From the NCBI GenBank assembly GCA_913776795.1, contig CAJYRH010000228.1, forward strand, positions 1-13,990: a stretch of DNA of 13,990 nt. Reading direction: 5' to 3'. This DNA comes from an uncultured Pseudorhodoferax sp. (lineage in GTDB: Bacteria > Pseudomonadota > Gammaproteobacteria > Burkholderiales > Burkholderiaceae). Shown here piece after piece: positions 6,999-13,100 of the stretch. Within the stretch, counting starts at the first letter, position 1. Each line of letters begins with the position of its first letter. A model generated the notes under the pieces. It was not told where the DNA came from and did no database searches. It saw only the letters and a program-made list of their open reading frames with translations. The position numbers and the translations under genes are program-made.

Positions 6999-7682
6999 AT
7001 GCTCAAGCTCTACATCGCCAACAAGAACTACTCGTCCTGGTCGCTGCGGGCCTGGCTGCTGATGGCCCAGGCCGGCATCGCCTTCGACGAGGTCATGGTT
7101 CCGTTCGACGACCTGGCGGACGCATCGCCTTTCAAGCAGACGCTGAAGCCGCTCGCGCCGACAGGCCAGGTGCCGCTGCTGGTCGACGGCGACCTGGTGG
7201 TCTGGGACACGCTGGCCATTGCCGAATACCTGGCCGAGAAGTTTCCCGAGAAGAAGCTGTGGCCCGGCCCCACCAGTGCCCGCGCCAGGGCGCGCAGCGT
7301 CTGCGCCGAGATGCACTCCGGCTTCGCCGCACTGCGCCGGCACTGTCCGATGAATGTGGAAGCTGCGCTGCCCGAGATGGGCCGCGTGATCTGGCGCGAC
7401 CAGGCCGCCGTGCGCGCCGACGTGGCGCGCATCGTCGCCATGTGGGAGGAATTGCTGGCCGTTCACGGCGGCCCCATGCTGTTCGGCGATTTCGGCATCG
7501 CCGACGCCTATTACGCGCCGGTCTGCGTTCGGCTGTCCCAGTTCGCGCTGCCGGTACCTGCGGCCATCACCGGCTACATCGAACGCGTGCGCGCGTTGCC
7601 GGCCATGCAGCGCTGGACCGAGGCAGCCCTGGCCGAGCACCGCTTCGTGGACTTCGACGAGCCTTACCGTGCAACACCCTGA
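6999..7682 (+). CDS. glutathione S-transferase family protein
   Basis: A 227-aa cytoplasmic protein with the GST fold. The N-terminal thioredoxin-like domain (about 1-82) has the opening KLYIANKNYSSWSLRAW, with Ser13 or Ser15 as the probable residue activating the glutathione thiol. It also has the cis-Pro motif TGQVPLL (Pro59) and WDTLAIAEYLAEKFP (69-83), where Asp-Thr replaces the more usual Glu-Ser of the gamma-glutamyl site. The helical C-terminal domain follows, with FGDFGIADAYYAPV as the conserved N-capping/hydrophobic-staple region. Length is typical. The start at 6999 is chosen because family similarity begins there; the upstream in-frame extension is non-coding in character. The Shine-Dalgarno is weak. 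It ends 3 bp from a convergent gene. The substrate is unknown: detoxification, or a Ser-type lyase or isomerase reaction, are both possible. Confidence 0.92.
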   Translation: MLKLYIANKNYSSWSLRAWLLMAQAGIAFDEVMVPFDDLADASPFKQTLKPLAPTGQVPLLVDGDLVVWDTLAIAEYLAEKFPEKKLWPGPTSARARARSVCAEMHSGFAALRRHCPMNVEAALPEMGRVIWRDQAAVRADVARIVAMWEELLAVHGGPMLFGDFGIADAYYAPVCVRLSQFALPVPAAITGYIERVRALPAMQRWTEAALAEHRFVDFDEPYRATP

Positions 7683-7685
7683 AGC

Positions 7686-7976
7686 TCAGCTGTGCAGTTG
7701 GCGCACGCGGTAGGTGGCATCGAACACCAGACGGCCAGGCACGCCCTGGTTCATGACCGTGTAGCGCAACAGCTTGATCGGCGTCTCGTTGAAGGTGGCA
7801 TAGAGCTGCCCGGCCATCATGCGCGCGGCCGCCTGGCGGATGGCGGGCCTTTCGGCGTCGATCTGCACGGTCAGACGGTCCGGCCCGCTGTGCACCACCG
7901 ACATCCGGTCCAGGCCGCCGAGCTCCTCGAAGGCCGGAATCGTCAATCGTTCAGTGGATTGGGCCTGGGCTTGCAT
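7686..7976 (-). CDS. small uncharacterised protein
   Basis: A 96-aa protein of unknown function; I do not recognise a named family. It begins MQAQAQSTERLTIPAFEEL and has alternating strand-like and helical stretches: LDRMSVVHSG, DRLTVQID, then a helix AIRQAAARMM (45-54), AGQLYATFNETPIKLLRYT and a final strand GRLVFDATYRVRQL. There is no signal peptide, membrane segment or cysteine. The start at 7976 is well supported by AGGAAGGA a few bases upstream, which is why I reject an ATG farther upstream at 8075. The codon use and the intact ribosome binding site argue that it is a real gene. It converges on the GST-like gene with 3 bp between stop codons, and its upstream region carries a 24-bp palindrome at 8050-8073. 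Confidence 0.75.
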   Translation of the reverse strand: MQAQAQSTERLTIPAFEELGGLDRMSVVHSGPDRLTVQIDAERPAIRQAAARMMAGQLYATFNETPIKLLRYTVMNQGVPGRLVFDATYRVRQLHS

Positions 7977-8049
7977 CGGGATCCTTCCTCGGCAGACGTT
8001 TCGGAAAACGCCGCATTCTGAAAAGCCCTGGCAACAACCCTTGTAGGAC

Positions 8050-8073
8050 GGGACCGCACGTGGCTGCGGTCCC
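8050..8073. repeat. 24-bp inverted repeat (strong hairpin or operator)
   Basis: GGGACCGCA (8050-8058) and TGCGGTCCC (8065-8073) are perfectly complementary, with a 6-nt centre. No T-run follows on either strand. It sits between the terminator of the FAH operon and the small unknown gene, about 75 bp before that gene's start codon. It could be a second stem reinforcing termination, a 5' leader structure or a protein-binding palindrome; the sequence does not decide. Confidence 0.6.
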
Positions 8074-8090
8074 AAGCAGTCGACAGTTCC

Positions 8091-8116
8091 AAAAAAAAGG
8101 GGCGCCGGCGCCCCCT
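8091..8116 (-). terminator. intrinsic terminator of the SDR-SDR-FAH operon
   Basis: Read on the minus strand, a perfect stem GGGGCGCC/GGCGCCCC (8114-8099) is followed at once by eight T residues (8098-8091). It begins about 22 nt after the FAH stop codon. This is a textbook Rho-independent terminator for leftward transcription. The plus-strand orientation has no T-run after the stem. Confidence 0.92.
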
Positions 8117-8137
8117 CGATCTCTCTGTGCGACGCAC

Positions 8138-8986
8138 TCAGAGCTTGAACGGCACGACTTCCTGGCGCTGCTCGCCCAGGCCATCGATGCCCAGCGTGAC
8201 CACGTCACCCTTCTTGAGGAACACCGGGGGCTTCATGCCCATGCCCACACCGGGCGGCGTGCCCGTGGTGATCACATCGCCCGGCACCAGCGTGTTGAGC
8301 TGGCTCACGTAGCTGACCAGCTTGGCCACATTGAAGATCATGGTCTTGGTGTTGCCGGTCTGCATGCGCACGCCGTTCACGTCCAGCCACATGCCGAGCT
8401 TCTGCACATTGGCAATCTCGTCGCGCGTGACCAGCCAGGGACCGATCGGGCCGAAGGTGTCGAAGCCCTTGCCCTTGTCCCAGGTCAGGCCGTGCTCGAG
8501 CTGCCACGCGCGTTCGCTGACGTCGTTGATCACGCAAAAGCCCGCCACATAGTTCAGCGCGTCTTTCTGCGACACATAGCGCGCGCGCGTGCCGATGACC
8601 ACGCCAAGCTCCACCTCCCAGTCGGTCTTGACCGAACCCTTGGGCAGCATGACGGGATCGTTCGGGCCCTGGATGCAGCTGTTGGCCTTGGTGAAGACCA
8701 CGGGCTCGGACGGGATGGGCATGCCGGACTCGGCCGCGTGGTCGGCGTAGTTCAGGCCGATGGCGATGAACTTGCCGACATCGGCCACCGGGCTGCCGAA
8801 GCGCGGCTTGCCGCGCACCAGCGGCAGCTTGTCGGTCTTGACCTTGCGGATCCTGGCCAGGGCTGCGTCGCCGAGCTGGGCCGGGCCGATGTCGGGCACC
8901 ACGGACGACAGGTCGCGCAACTGGCCGTTGGCGTCGATGAGGCCAGGTTTTTCCTTGCCGGGGTTGCCGTAGCGGACGAGTTTCAT
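8138..8986 (-). CDS. fumarylacetoacetate hydrolase family protein, probable 2,4-diketo-3-deoxy-sugar-acid hydrolase
   Basis: A 282-aa cytoplasmic metal-dependent C-C hydrolase of the FAH superfamily. A short N-terminal domain (1-~70) precedes the catalytic fold. Metal ligands are visible as Glu124 and Glu126 (DWEVELGVVIG) and Asp155 (INDVSERAWQ). Further family motifs are IGLNYADHAAE (76-86), KGFDTFGPIGPWLVTRDEI and TGTPPGVGMG (241-250). The sequence style matches proteins annotated as ureidoglycolate lyase or 2,4-diketo-3-deoxy-L-fuconate hydrolase. With two SDR dehydrogenases upstream, the latter role (cleavage to pyruvate and L-lactate) is favoured, by inference. The start at 8986 has AAGGA about 9 nt upstream. 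It is the last gene of the operon, 22 bp after SDR2 and just before the terminator. Exact substrate (fuconate-, rhamnonate- or pentonate-derived) is uncertain. Confidence 0.9.
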   Translation of the reverse strand: MKLVRYGNPGKEKPGLIDANGQLRDLSSVVPDIGPAQLGDAALARIRKVKTDKLPLVRGKPRFGSPVADVGKFIAIGLNYADHAAESGMPIPSEPVVFTKANSCIQGPNDPVMLPKGSVKTDWEVELGVVIGTRARYVSQKDALNYVAGFCVINDVSERAWQLEHGLTWDKGKGFDTFGPIGPWLVTRDEIANVQKLGMWLDVNGVRMQTGNTKTMIFNVAKLVSYVSQLNTLVPGDVITTGTPPGVGMGMKPPVFLKKGDVVTLGIDGLGEQRQEVVPFKL

Positions 8987-9008
8987 GTCTTGTTTTCCTT
9001 CTTGGAGA

Positions 9009-9755
9009 TCAGTAAGTGGAACGGCCGCCCGAGAGGTCGAACACCGCGCCGGTCGAGAACGAACAGTCTTCGGAGCAAAGCCAGCCGACCATGGCCGCGA
9101 CCTCCTCGACTGTACCGAAGCGGCCCATGGGGATCTTGGACAGCATGAAGGCGATGTGCTCGGGCGTCATCTGGTCGAAGATCGGCGTCTTCACCGCGGC
9201 CGGAGTGATGCAGTTCACGCGGATGCCAGTGTCGGCCAGCTCCTTGCCCAGCGACTTGGTCAGGCCGATCACGGCGGCCTTGCTCGCACTGTAGGCGCTC
9301 GCATTGGGATTGCCGTCCTTGCCGGCCACGGAAGCGATGTTGACGATGCGGCCGTAGTTCTTCGCGCGCATCAGCGGCACGATCTCGCGGCAGCAGAAGA
9401 ACAGGCCGTTGACATTGACCTGCTGCACCTGCTCCCAGGCCTCGGGCGGATAGTCCCACAGCTTGACATTGGGGCCGGTGATGCCGGCGCTGTTGACCCG
9501 GAGGTCGATGGCCGCGTGCGCTGCGGCGGTCTGGCGCGCAGCCGCGGCCACGCTGGCGTGCGCTGCAACGTCGACCTGCACTGCATCGGCCCCGGCGCCC
9601 AGCGCGGCCGTGGCCCTGGCGAGCGCCTCGGCATTGCGGTCCCATAGCGTGACCGTGCCGCCCGAAGCCAGCACGCGTTCGGCGATGCCATAGCCCAGCC
9701 CCACGGCCCCGCCCGTGATGACTGCGTGGCGGCCCTTCAGGTCGAGCTGGTTCAT
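9009..9755 (-). CDS. SDR-family NAD(P)-dependent oxidoreductase (SDR2)
   Basis: A 248-aa classical short-chain dehydrogenase. The Rossmann motif TGGAVGLG (14-21) is followed by an Asp at 39 (LWDRN), which usually means NAD(H) preference. The structural NNAG motif is present as NSAG (88-91). The catalytic set is Ser142 (NIASVAG), Tyr155 and Lys159 (YSASK). The C-terminal segment FSTGAVFDLSGGRSTY is typical of SDRs. Its ATG overlaps the stop codon of SDR1 (ATGA, 9755-9752), so translation is probably coupled. Similar SDRs are often labelled FabG-like, but the cluster argues for sugar or sugar-acid oxidation: either an aldose dehydrogenase at the pathway entry or a second 2-keto-3-deoxy-acid dehydrogenase. 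I cannot decide between these from sequence. Confidence 0.92.
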   Translation of the reverse strand: MNQLDLKGRHAVITGGAVGLGYGIAERVLASGGTVTLWDRNAEALARATAALGAGADAVQVDVAAHASVAAAARQTAAAHAAIDLRVNSAGITGPNVKLWDYPPEAWEQVQQVNVNGLFFCCREIVPLMRAKNYGRIVNIASVAGKDGNPNASAYSASKAAVIGLTKSLGKELADTGIRVNCITPAAVKTPIFDQMTPEHIAFMLSKIPMGRFGTVEEVAAMVGWLCSEDCSFSTGAVFDLSGGRSTY

Positions 9756-10510
9756 ATGGTCATGCCCCCGTCCACCGAGAACACCTGGCCCGTGGCGAAC
9801 ACCGATTCGTCGCTGGCGAGGTAGGTCACGATGGGCACGATCTCGGCCGCCTGGGCGAGCCGGCCCATGGGCTGGCGCGCAACGAAGGCCTTGCGCGCCT
9901 CTACCGGGTCGGACTGGGCATTGATGCGCTCGCCCAGCGAGGGAGTGTCCACCGTGCCCGGGGCGATGGCGTTGCAGCGGATGCCGCGCGCCACGTAGTC
10001 GGCCGCCACGCTCTTGGTCAGGCCGATCACCGCGGCCTTGCTGGTGCCGTAGACGCAGCGGTTGGGCAGGCCTTTCAGGCTGCTGCACACGCTGGCCATG
10101 TTGATGATGCTGCCCCGGCCCTGCCCGCCCTGGCCGTTGTCGTTGGCCAGCATGCGCGGCAGCGCTGCCTGGATGGCCCAGAACTGCGCGCGCACGTTGA
10201 GGTTCAACGCGAACGCCAGGTCGTCGTCGCTCGCGTCGAGGATGGGACCGTTGTGCACCACGCCGGCGCAGTTGAACAGCACGTCGATGCCCGGCATGCC
10301 GGCCACCAACGCCGCGATGGCGGCCTTGTCCATGACATCGAGCCGCTGCGCATGCACCATCGGCTGCCTCGCGTAGGCCTGCTCCAGCAGGCCCTGGTTG
10401 ACGTCGGTGGCCCAGACTTCCGCGCCCTCGCGTGCCAGCGCCTCGACCGCCGCCCGGCCGATGCCCTGGCCGGCCGCGGTGACCAACACTTTCTTGCCCT
10501 GCAATCGCAT
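9752..10510 (-). CDS. SDR-family dehydrogenase, probable 2-keto-3-deoxy-L-fuconate dehydrogenase (SDR1)
   Basis: A 252-aa classical SDR. The nucleotide-binding motif is TAAGQGIG (11-18) with Asp36 (ATD) for NAD. NCAG is at 80-83; the catalytic residues are Ser140, Tyr154 and Lys158. The run NRCVYGTSKAAVIGLTKSVA and the stretch RCNAIAPGTVDTPSL strongly resemble the BDH2-like subgroup, including the Arg three residues before the catalytic Tyr. Bacterial members of that subgroup include 2-keto-3-deoxy-L-fuconate (or rhamnonate) 4-dehydrogenases, which form the 2,4-diketo acid cleaved by the FAH-type enzyme. That fits the third gene of this operon. The start at 10510 has GAGAGGAAA just upstream. 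It is the first gene of the operon and overlaps SDR2 by 4 bases. A segment at 122-134 (ANDNGQGGQGRGS) is a Gly-rich insertion relative to BDH2. Confidence 0.92.
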   Translation of the reverse strand: MRLQGKKVLVTAAGQGIGRAAVEALAREGAEVWATDVNQGLLEQAYARQPMVHAQRLDVMDKAAIAALVAGMPGIDVLFNCAGVVHNGPILDASDDDLAFALNLNVRAQFWAIQAALPRMLANDNGQGGQGRGSIINMASVCSSLKGLPNRCVYGTSKAAVIGLTKSVAADYVARGIRCNAIAPGTVDTPSLGERINAQSDPVEARKAFVARQPMGRLAQAAEIVPIVTYLASDESVFATGQVFSVDGGMTI

Positions 10511-10565
10511 CGCGTTTCCTCTCTTTCAGGGTTTCGCCGGATGGGTGGGATCCGGCCGCTGTGGA

Positions 10566-10594
10566 ATTATCAATTGGCCTGACCACTTGGCCAA
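10566..10594 (-). promoter_or_regulatory. promoter of the SDR-SDR-FAH operon
   Basis: On the minus strand TTGGCC (10594-10589) and GATAAT (10571-10566) are separated by exactly 17 bp. They match 4 of 6 and 5 of 6 positions of the sigma-70 -35 and -10 hexamers. Transcription would start near 10559, giving a leader of about 50 nt before the SDR1 ATG. The palindrome at 10572-10596 occupies the -35 box and the whole spacer, so a bound regulator would block polymerase. Confidence 0.5.
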
Positions 10595-10596
10595 TT
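10572..10596. promoter_or_regulatory. 25-bp palindrome, probable GntR (FadR-type) operator
   Basis: Perfect arms AATTGGCC (10572-10579) and GGCCAATT (10589-10596) flank a 9-bp centre. Within it, TGGCCTGACCACTT (10575-10588) resembles the E. coli FadR consensus TGGTCNGACCAGTT with two differences. Its location between the divergent enzyme operon and the gntR gene, covering the operon's -35 and spacer, makes it the obvious binding site for the adjacent regulator. Binding itself is inferred. Confidence 0.6.
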
Positions 10597-10623
10597 CAGT
10601 ACAAGCCCTAACAGAGAGCCGCC

Positions 10624-11352
10624 GTGCCACTGCAGTCCATCGCCCCGCAGCGCCTGTACCGCCAGATCGCGGACCAGTTGCGCGAACTCATCGGGCGCGG
10701 CGAATTCGCCGTGGGCGCGCGCCTGCCGGCCGAGCGCGACCTGGCACAGCAGCTGGGCGTCAGCCGCCCCTCGGTGCGCGAGGCGCTGATCGCGCTGGAA
10801 GTGGAGGGCTGGGTGGAGGTACGCACCGGCTCGGGTGTCTACGTGATCGAGCGCGAACACCGCGCCGCCACGGCGCCTGTGGCCAGCGCCATGGCGCACG
10901 AATGGGGGCCGCTCGAGCTGATCCGCGCACGCCGCGTGGTCGAGGGCGAGACAGCCGCCATCGCGGCGCAGCAGCGCAAGCGCAGCCACCTGGACGCCCT
11001 GGACCGCGCACTGCAGACCATGCGCGAACTGGCCGCCCGCAAGGTCATGCCGCTCGAAGGCGACCGCGCCTTCCACCTGGCCATCGTCGAGGCCTGCGAC
11101 AACACCGTGCTGACCGAGACCGTGCAGAGCTTCTGGGACTCGCGCCGCGGCCCTATCTTCACGCGGCTGGGCGGCTATTTCGAGACCGTGTCGTCCTGGC
11201 GCATGGCGATCGCAGAACACGAGGCCATCCGCGACGCAGTGGTTGCGCGCGATGCCGAAGCCGCACGTTCGGCCATGCACGTGCACATGGACAAATCCCA
11301 CCAGCGCTTTTCCGCCAGCTGGCGGCGCGCCAAAGACCAGCACGCCCCCTGA
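10624..11352 (+). CDS. GntR-family transcriptional regulator, FadR/FCD subfamily
   Basis: A 242-aa cytoplasmic regulator starting at a GTG codon. Residues about 8-76 form the GntR winged helix (LYRQIADQLRELIGRGEFAV, then RLPAERDLAQQLGVSRPSV and a GSGVYV wing). Residues about 95-230 are the all-helical FCD ligand-binding domain; the likely metal and ligand residues are in DRAFHLAIVEACDN, EHEAIRDAV and the final MHVHM histidines. FCD-type regulators commonly sense small carboxylic acids or sugar acids and repress catabolic genes in their absence. The neighbours fit: enzymes for sugar-acid breakdown are divergent and TRAP transporter genes follow after 32 bp. No ATG lies near enough to give a full DNA-binding domain, which supports the GTG start; the Shine-Dalgarno (AGAGAG) is weak. 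Confidence 0.94.
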   Translation: MPLQSIAPQRLYRQIADQLRELIGRGEFAVGARLPAERDLAQQLGVSRPSVREALIALEVEGWVEVRTGSGVYVIEREHRAATAPVASAMAHEWGPLELIRARRVVEGETAAIAAQQRKRSHLDALDRALQTMRELAARKVMPLEGDRAFHLAIVEACDNTVLTETVQSFWDSRRGPIFTRLGGYFETVSSWRMAIAEHEAIRDAVVARDAEAARSAMHVHMDKSHQRFSASWRRAKDQHAP

Positions 11353-11384
11353 ACGATCCACCCCGCAACCCGAAGGAGACACCC

Positions 11385-12377
11385 ATGCACAAGCGACAGA
11401 CCCTCAAGATCCTGGCCATGACCGGCGCCCTGGCCTGCACCCTGGGCGCCGCCGGTCTCGCCCAGGCGCAGACCAAGCTCAAGTGGGCCCATGTCTACGA
11501 GACCTCCGAGCCCTTCCACAAGTACTCGGTCTGGGCTGGCGAGGAGATCAAGAAGCGCACCAACGGCAAATACGAGATCACGGTGTTCCCGGCCTCCACG
11601 CTGGGCAAGGAGGCCGACATCAACCAGGGCCTGACGCTGGGCACGGTGGACATCGTGCTGACCGGCGCCAGCTTCGCCGGCCGCAGCTACACGCCGCTGT
11701 CGATCAGCTACTTCCCGTTCATCTTCCGCGACGCCGAGCACCAGCTCAAGTACGCCACCAGCGACGTGTTCAAGGAACTGGCCAAGGGCTACGACGACAA
11801 GACCGGCAACCACATCACGGCGCTGAGCTACTACGGCGCGCGCCACGTGACCAGCAACGCGGCCAAGCCCGTCGCCAAGCCCGAGGACATGAAGGGCCTG
11901 AAGATCCGCGTGCCCGATGCGCCGGCCTACCTGGCCTTCCCGCGCGCGCTGGGCGCCAACGCCACGCCGATCGCGTTCGCCGAGGTCTACCTGGCCCTGC
12001 AGAACAACACCGTGGACGCGCAGGAGAACCCGCTGCCCACCATCGAGGCCAAGAAGTTCTACGAGGTGCAGAAGAACATCTCGCTGACCGGCCACATCGT
12101 CGATTCGCTGCTGACCGTGGTCTCGGGCAGCCTGTGGAACAAGCTCAGCGCGGACGAGAAGAAGATCTTCGGCGACGTGATGGTGGAGGCCGCAGAGAAG
12201 ACCGGCCGCGAAATCATCGCCTCCGAAGCCCGCCTGGTCGAGGAGTTCAAGAAGAAGGGCAACAACGTGATCACGGTCGACAAGGATGCCTTCCGCGCCG
12301 CCGTGCTCAAGAACACCAAGCCCACGGACCATGGCTACCGCCAGCAGGACTACGACCGCATCACTGCCATCAAGTAG
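11385..12377 (+). CDS. dctP: TRAP transporter substrate-binding protein DctP
   Basis: A 330-aa periplasmic solute receptor. A Sec signal peptide covers residues 1-28 (basic MHKRQ, a hydrophobic core, then LAQAQ). Cys18 is in a poor lipobox (ALAC), so the protein is probably soluble rather than a lipoprotein. The mature part shows the DctP family pattern: KLKWAHVYETSEPFHK, FPASTLGKEADINQGLTLGTVDI, YFPFIFRD, and DMKGLKIRVPDAPAYL, where Arg175 should form the salt bridge to a substrate carboxylate. FAEVYLALQNNTVDAQENP follows. The ligand is therefore probably an organic or sugar acid; L-fuconate, L-rhamnonate or similar is inferred from the enzyme operon. AAGGAG sits about 7 nt before the ATG. 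It is 32 bp after gntR and likely in the same transcript. A structured 153-bp spacer separates it from dctQ. Confidence 0.95.
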   Translation: MHKRQTLKILAMTGALACTLGAAGLAQAQTKLKWAHVYETSEPFHKYSVWAGEEIKKRTNGKYEITVFPASTLGKEADINQGLTLGTVDIVLTGASFAGRSYTPLSISYFPFIFRDAEHQLKYATSDVFKELAKGYDDKTGNHITALSYYGARHVTSNAAKPVAKPEDMKGLKIRVPDAPAYLAFPRALGANATPIAFAEVYLALQNNTVDAQENPLPTIEAKKFYEVQKNISLTGHIVDSLLTVVSGSLWNKLSADEKKIFGDVMVEAAEKTGREIIASEARLVEEFKKKGNNVITVDKDAFRAAVLKNTKPTDHGYRQQDYDRITAIK

Positions 12378-12390
12378 AGCTCTCCCCCGT

Positions 12391-12509
12391 TTGGCCGGCT
12401 CACTGCGTGTAGCCGGCCGATACCCCCACAGGGGGCGCACCCAGCGGCCTGGCAGAGCCAGTTCCGCGGGTGCACTCGAACGGGCTTCGCTGCGCTTGCC
12501 CACCGAAGC
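12391..12509 (+). repeat. run of hairpins in the dctP-dctQ spacer
   Basis: Four inverted repeats follow one another. GGCCGGCT/AGCCGGCC lies at 12393-12400 and 12411-12418 (extended by a U-G and a U-A pair). CCCCC/GGGGG lies at 12423-12427 and 12431-12435. A long imperfect stem at 12437-12473 pairs GCACCC with GGGTGC, GCGG with CCGC and CTGGC with GCCAG around an AGA loop. GCTTCG/CGAAGC lies at 12484-12489 and 12504-12509. None is followed by a T-run. From memory, this arrangement resembles dispersed palindromic repeats between Burkholderiales genes; that is unverified. A likely effect is protection of upstream dctP mRNA or partial termination, so that the binding protein is made in excess over the permease. 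Confidence 0.6.
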
Positions 12510-12530
12510 ACGAGGCCATCTGGAGAACAC

Positions 12531-13088
12531 ATGTCCGAACAAAAAATCATCGACGACGATGGCAACTTCCACGTCGAGGACGAAGAAGTCGATCTCTCGT
12601 CCACCATCACAGAAGGCTGGGTCGCACTGGCGCTGTTCTGGCTGCTGGGCGCCACCGTGCTCTACCAGTTCGTCACGCGCTACGTGCTGAACGACTCGGC
12701 GGCCTGGACCGAGGAGGTCGCGCGCTACATGCTGATCGGCGTGGTCTTCATCGGCGCGGCCATCGGCGTGCGCAAGAACAACCACATCCAGGTCGATTTC
12801 TTCTACCGCCACATGCCGGCGGCCATGGGCCTGTGGCTGTCGCGCGTGGTCGACGTGGTGCGCATCGCGTTCTTCGTCGCGGCCGCCGTCATGACCGTGC
12901 AGATGATGCTCAAGATCGGCAGCAACACGCGCATGACCGTCATCGACGCGCCCATGAACATCGTCTACGCCATGTGCTGCATCGGCTTCGCCGCGATGGC
13001 CTGGCGTTCGCTGCAGGTCGCGCGCATCCACTGGGCACGCGGCTACAGCGTGCTGGAACGCCCGGAAACCACCATCGAAGACCGCTAG
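12531..13088 (+). CDS. dctQ: TRAP transporter small permease DctQ
   Basis: A 185-aa inner-membrane subunit of the TRAP transporter. Four membrane segments are visible at about 30-50, 64-82, 105-127 and 140-162, the standard DctQ layout. Family marks include the RYVLNDSAAWTEEVARYML stretch after the first segment and VRKNNHIQVDF after the second. The N-terminal ~28 residues are unusually acidic (DDDGNFHVEDEEVD) and cytoplasmic. GGAGA lies 6 nt before the ATG at 12531. DctQ partners with DctM; the two use the sodium gradient to take up the ligand delivered by DctP. It is followed by dctM after 12 bp, so the two are co-translated or nearly so. Confidence 0.94.
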   Translation: MSEQKIIDDDGNFHVEDEEVDLSSTITEGWVALALFWLLGATVLYQFVTRYVLNDSAAWTEEVARYMLIGVVFIGAAIGVRKNNHIQVDFFYRHMPAAMGLWLSRVVDVVRIAFFVAAAVMTVQMMLKIGSNTRMTVIDAPMNIVYAMCCIGFAAMAWRSLQVARIHWARGYSVLERPETTIEDR

Positions 13089-13100
13089 ACACGCGCCCCC

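Noticed and set aside
10398..11384. Open frame continuous upstream of dctP through gntR
   Set aside because: It overlaps gntR in another frame, and the signal peptide and Shine-Dalgarno place the dctP start at 11385.
11385..11475. Possible lipoprotein signal in DctP (Cys18)
   Set aside because: The residues before Cys are Ala-Leu-Ala, a poor lipobox, and a better type I cleavage site (AQA before Gln29) follows.
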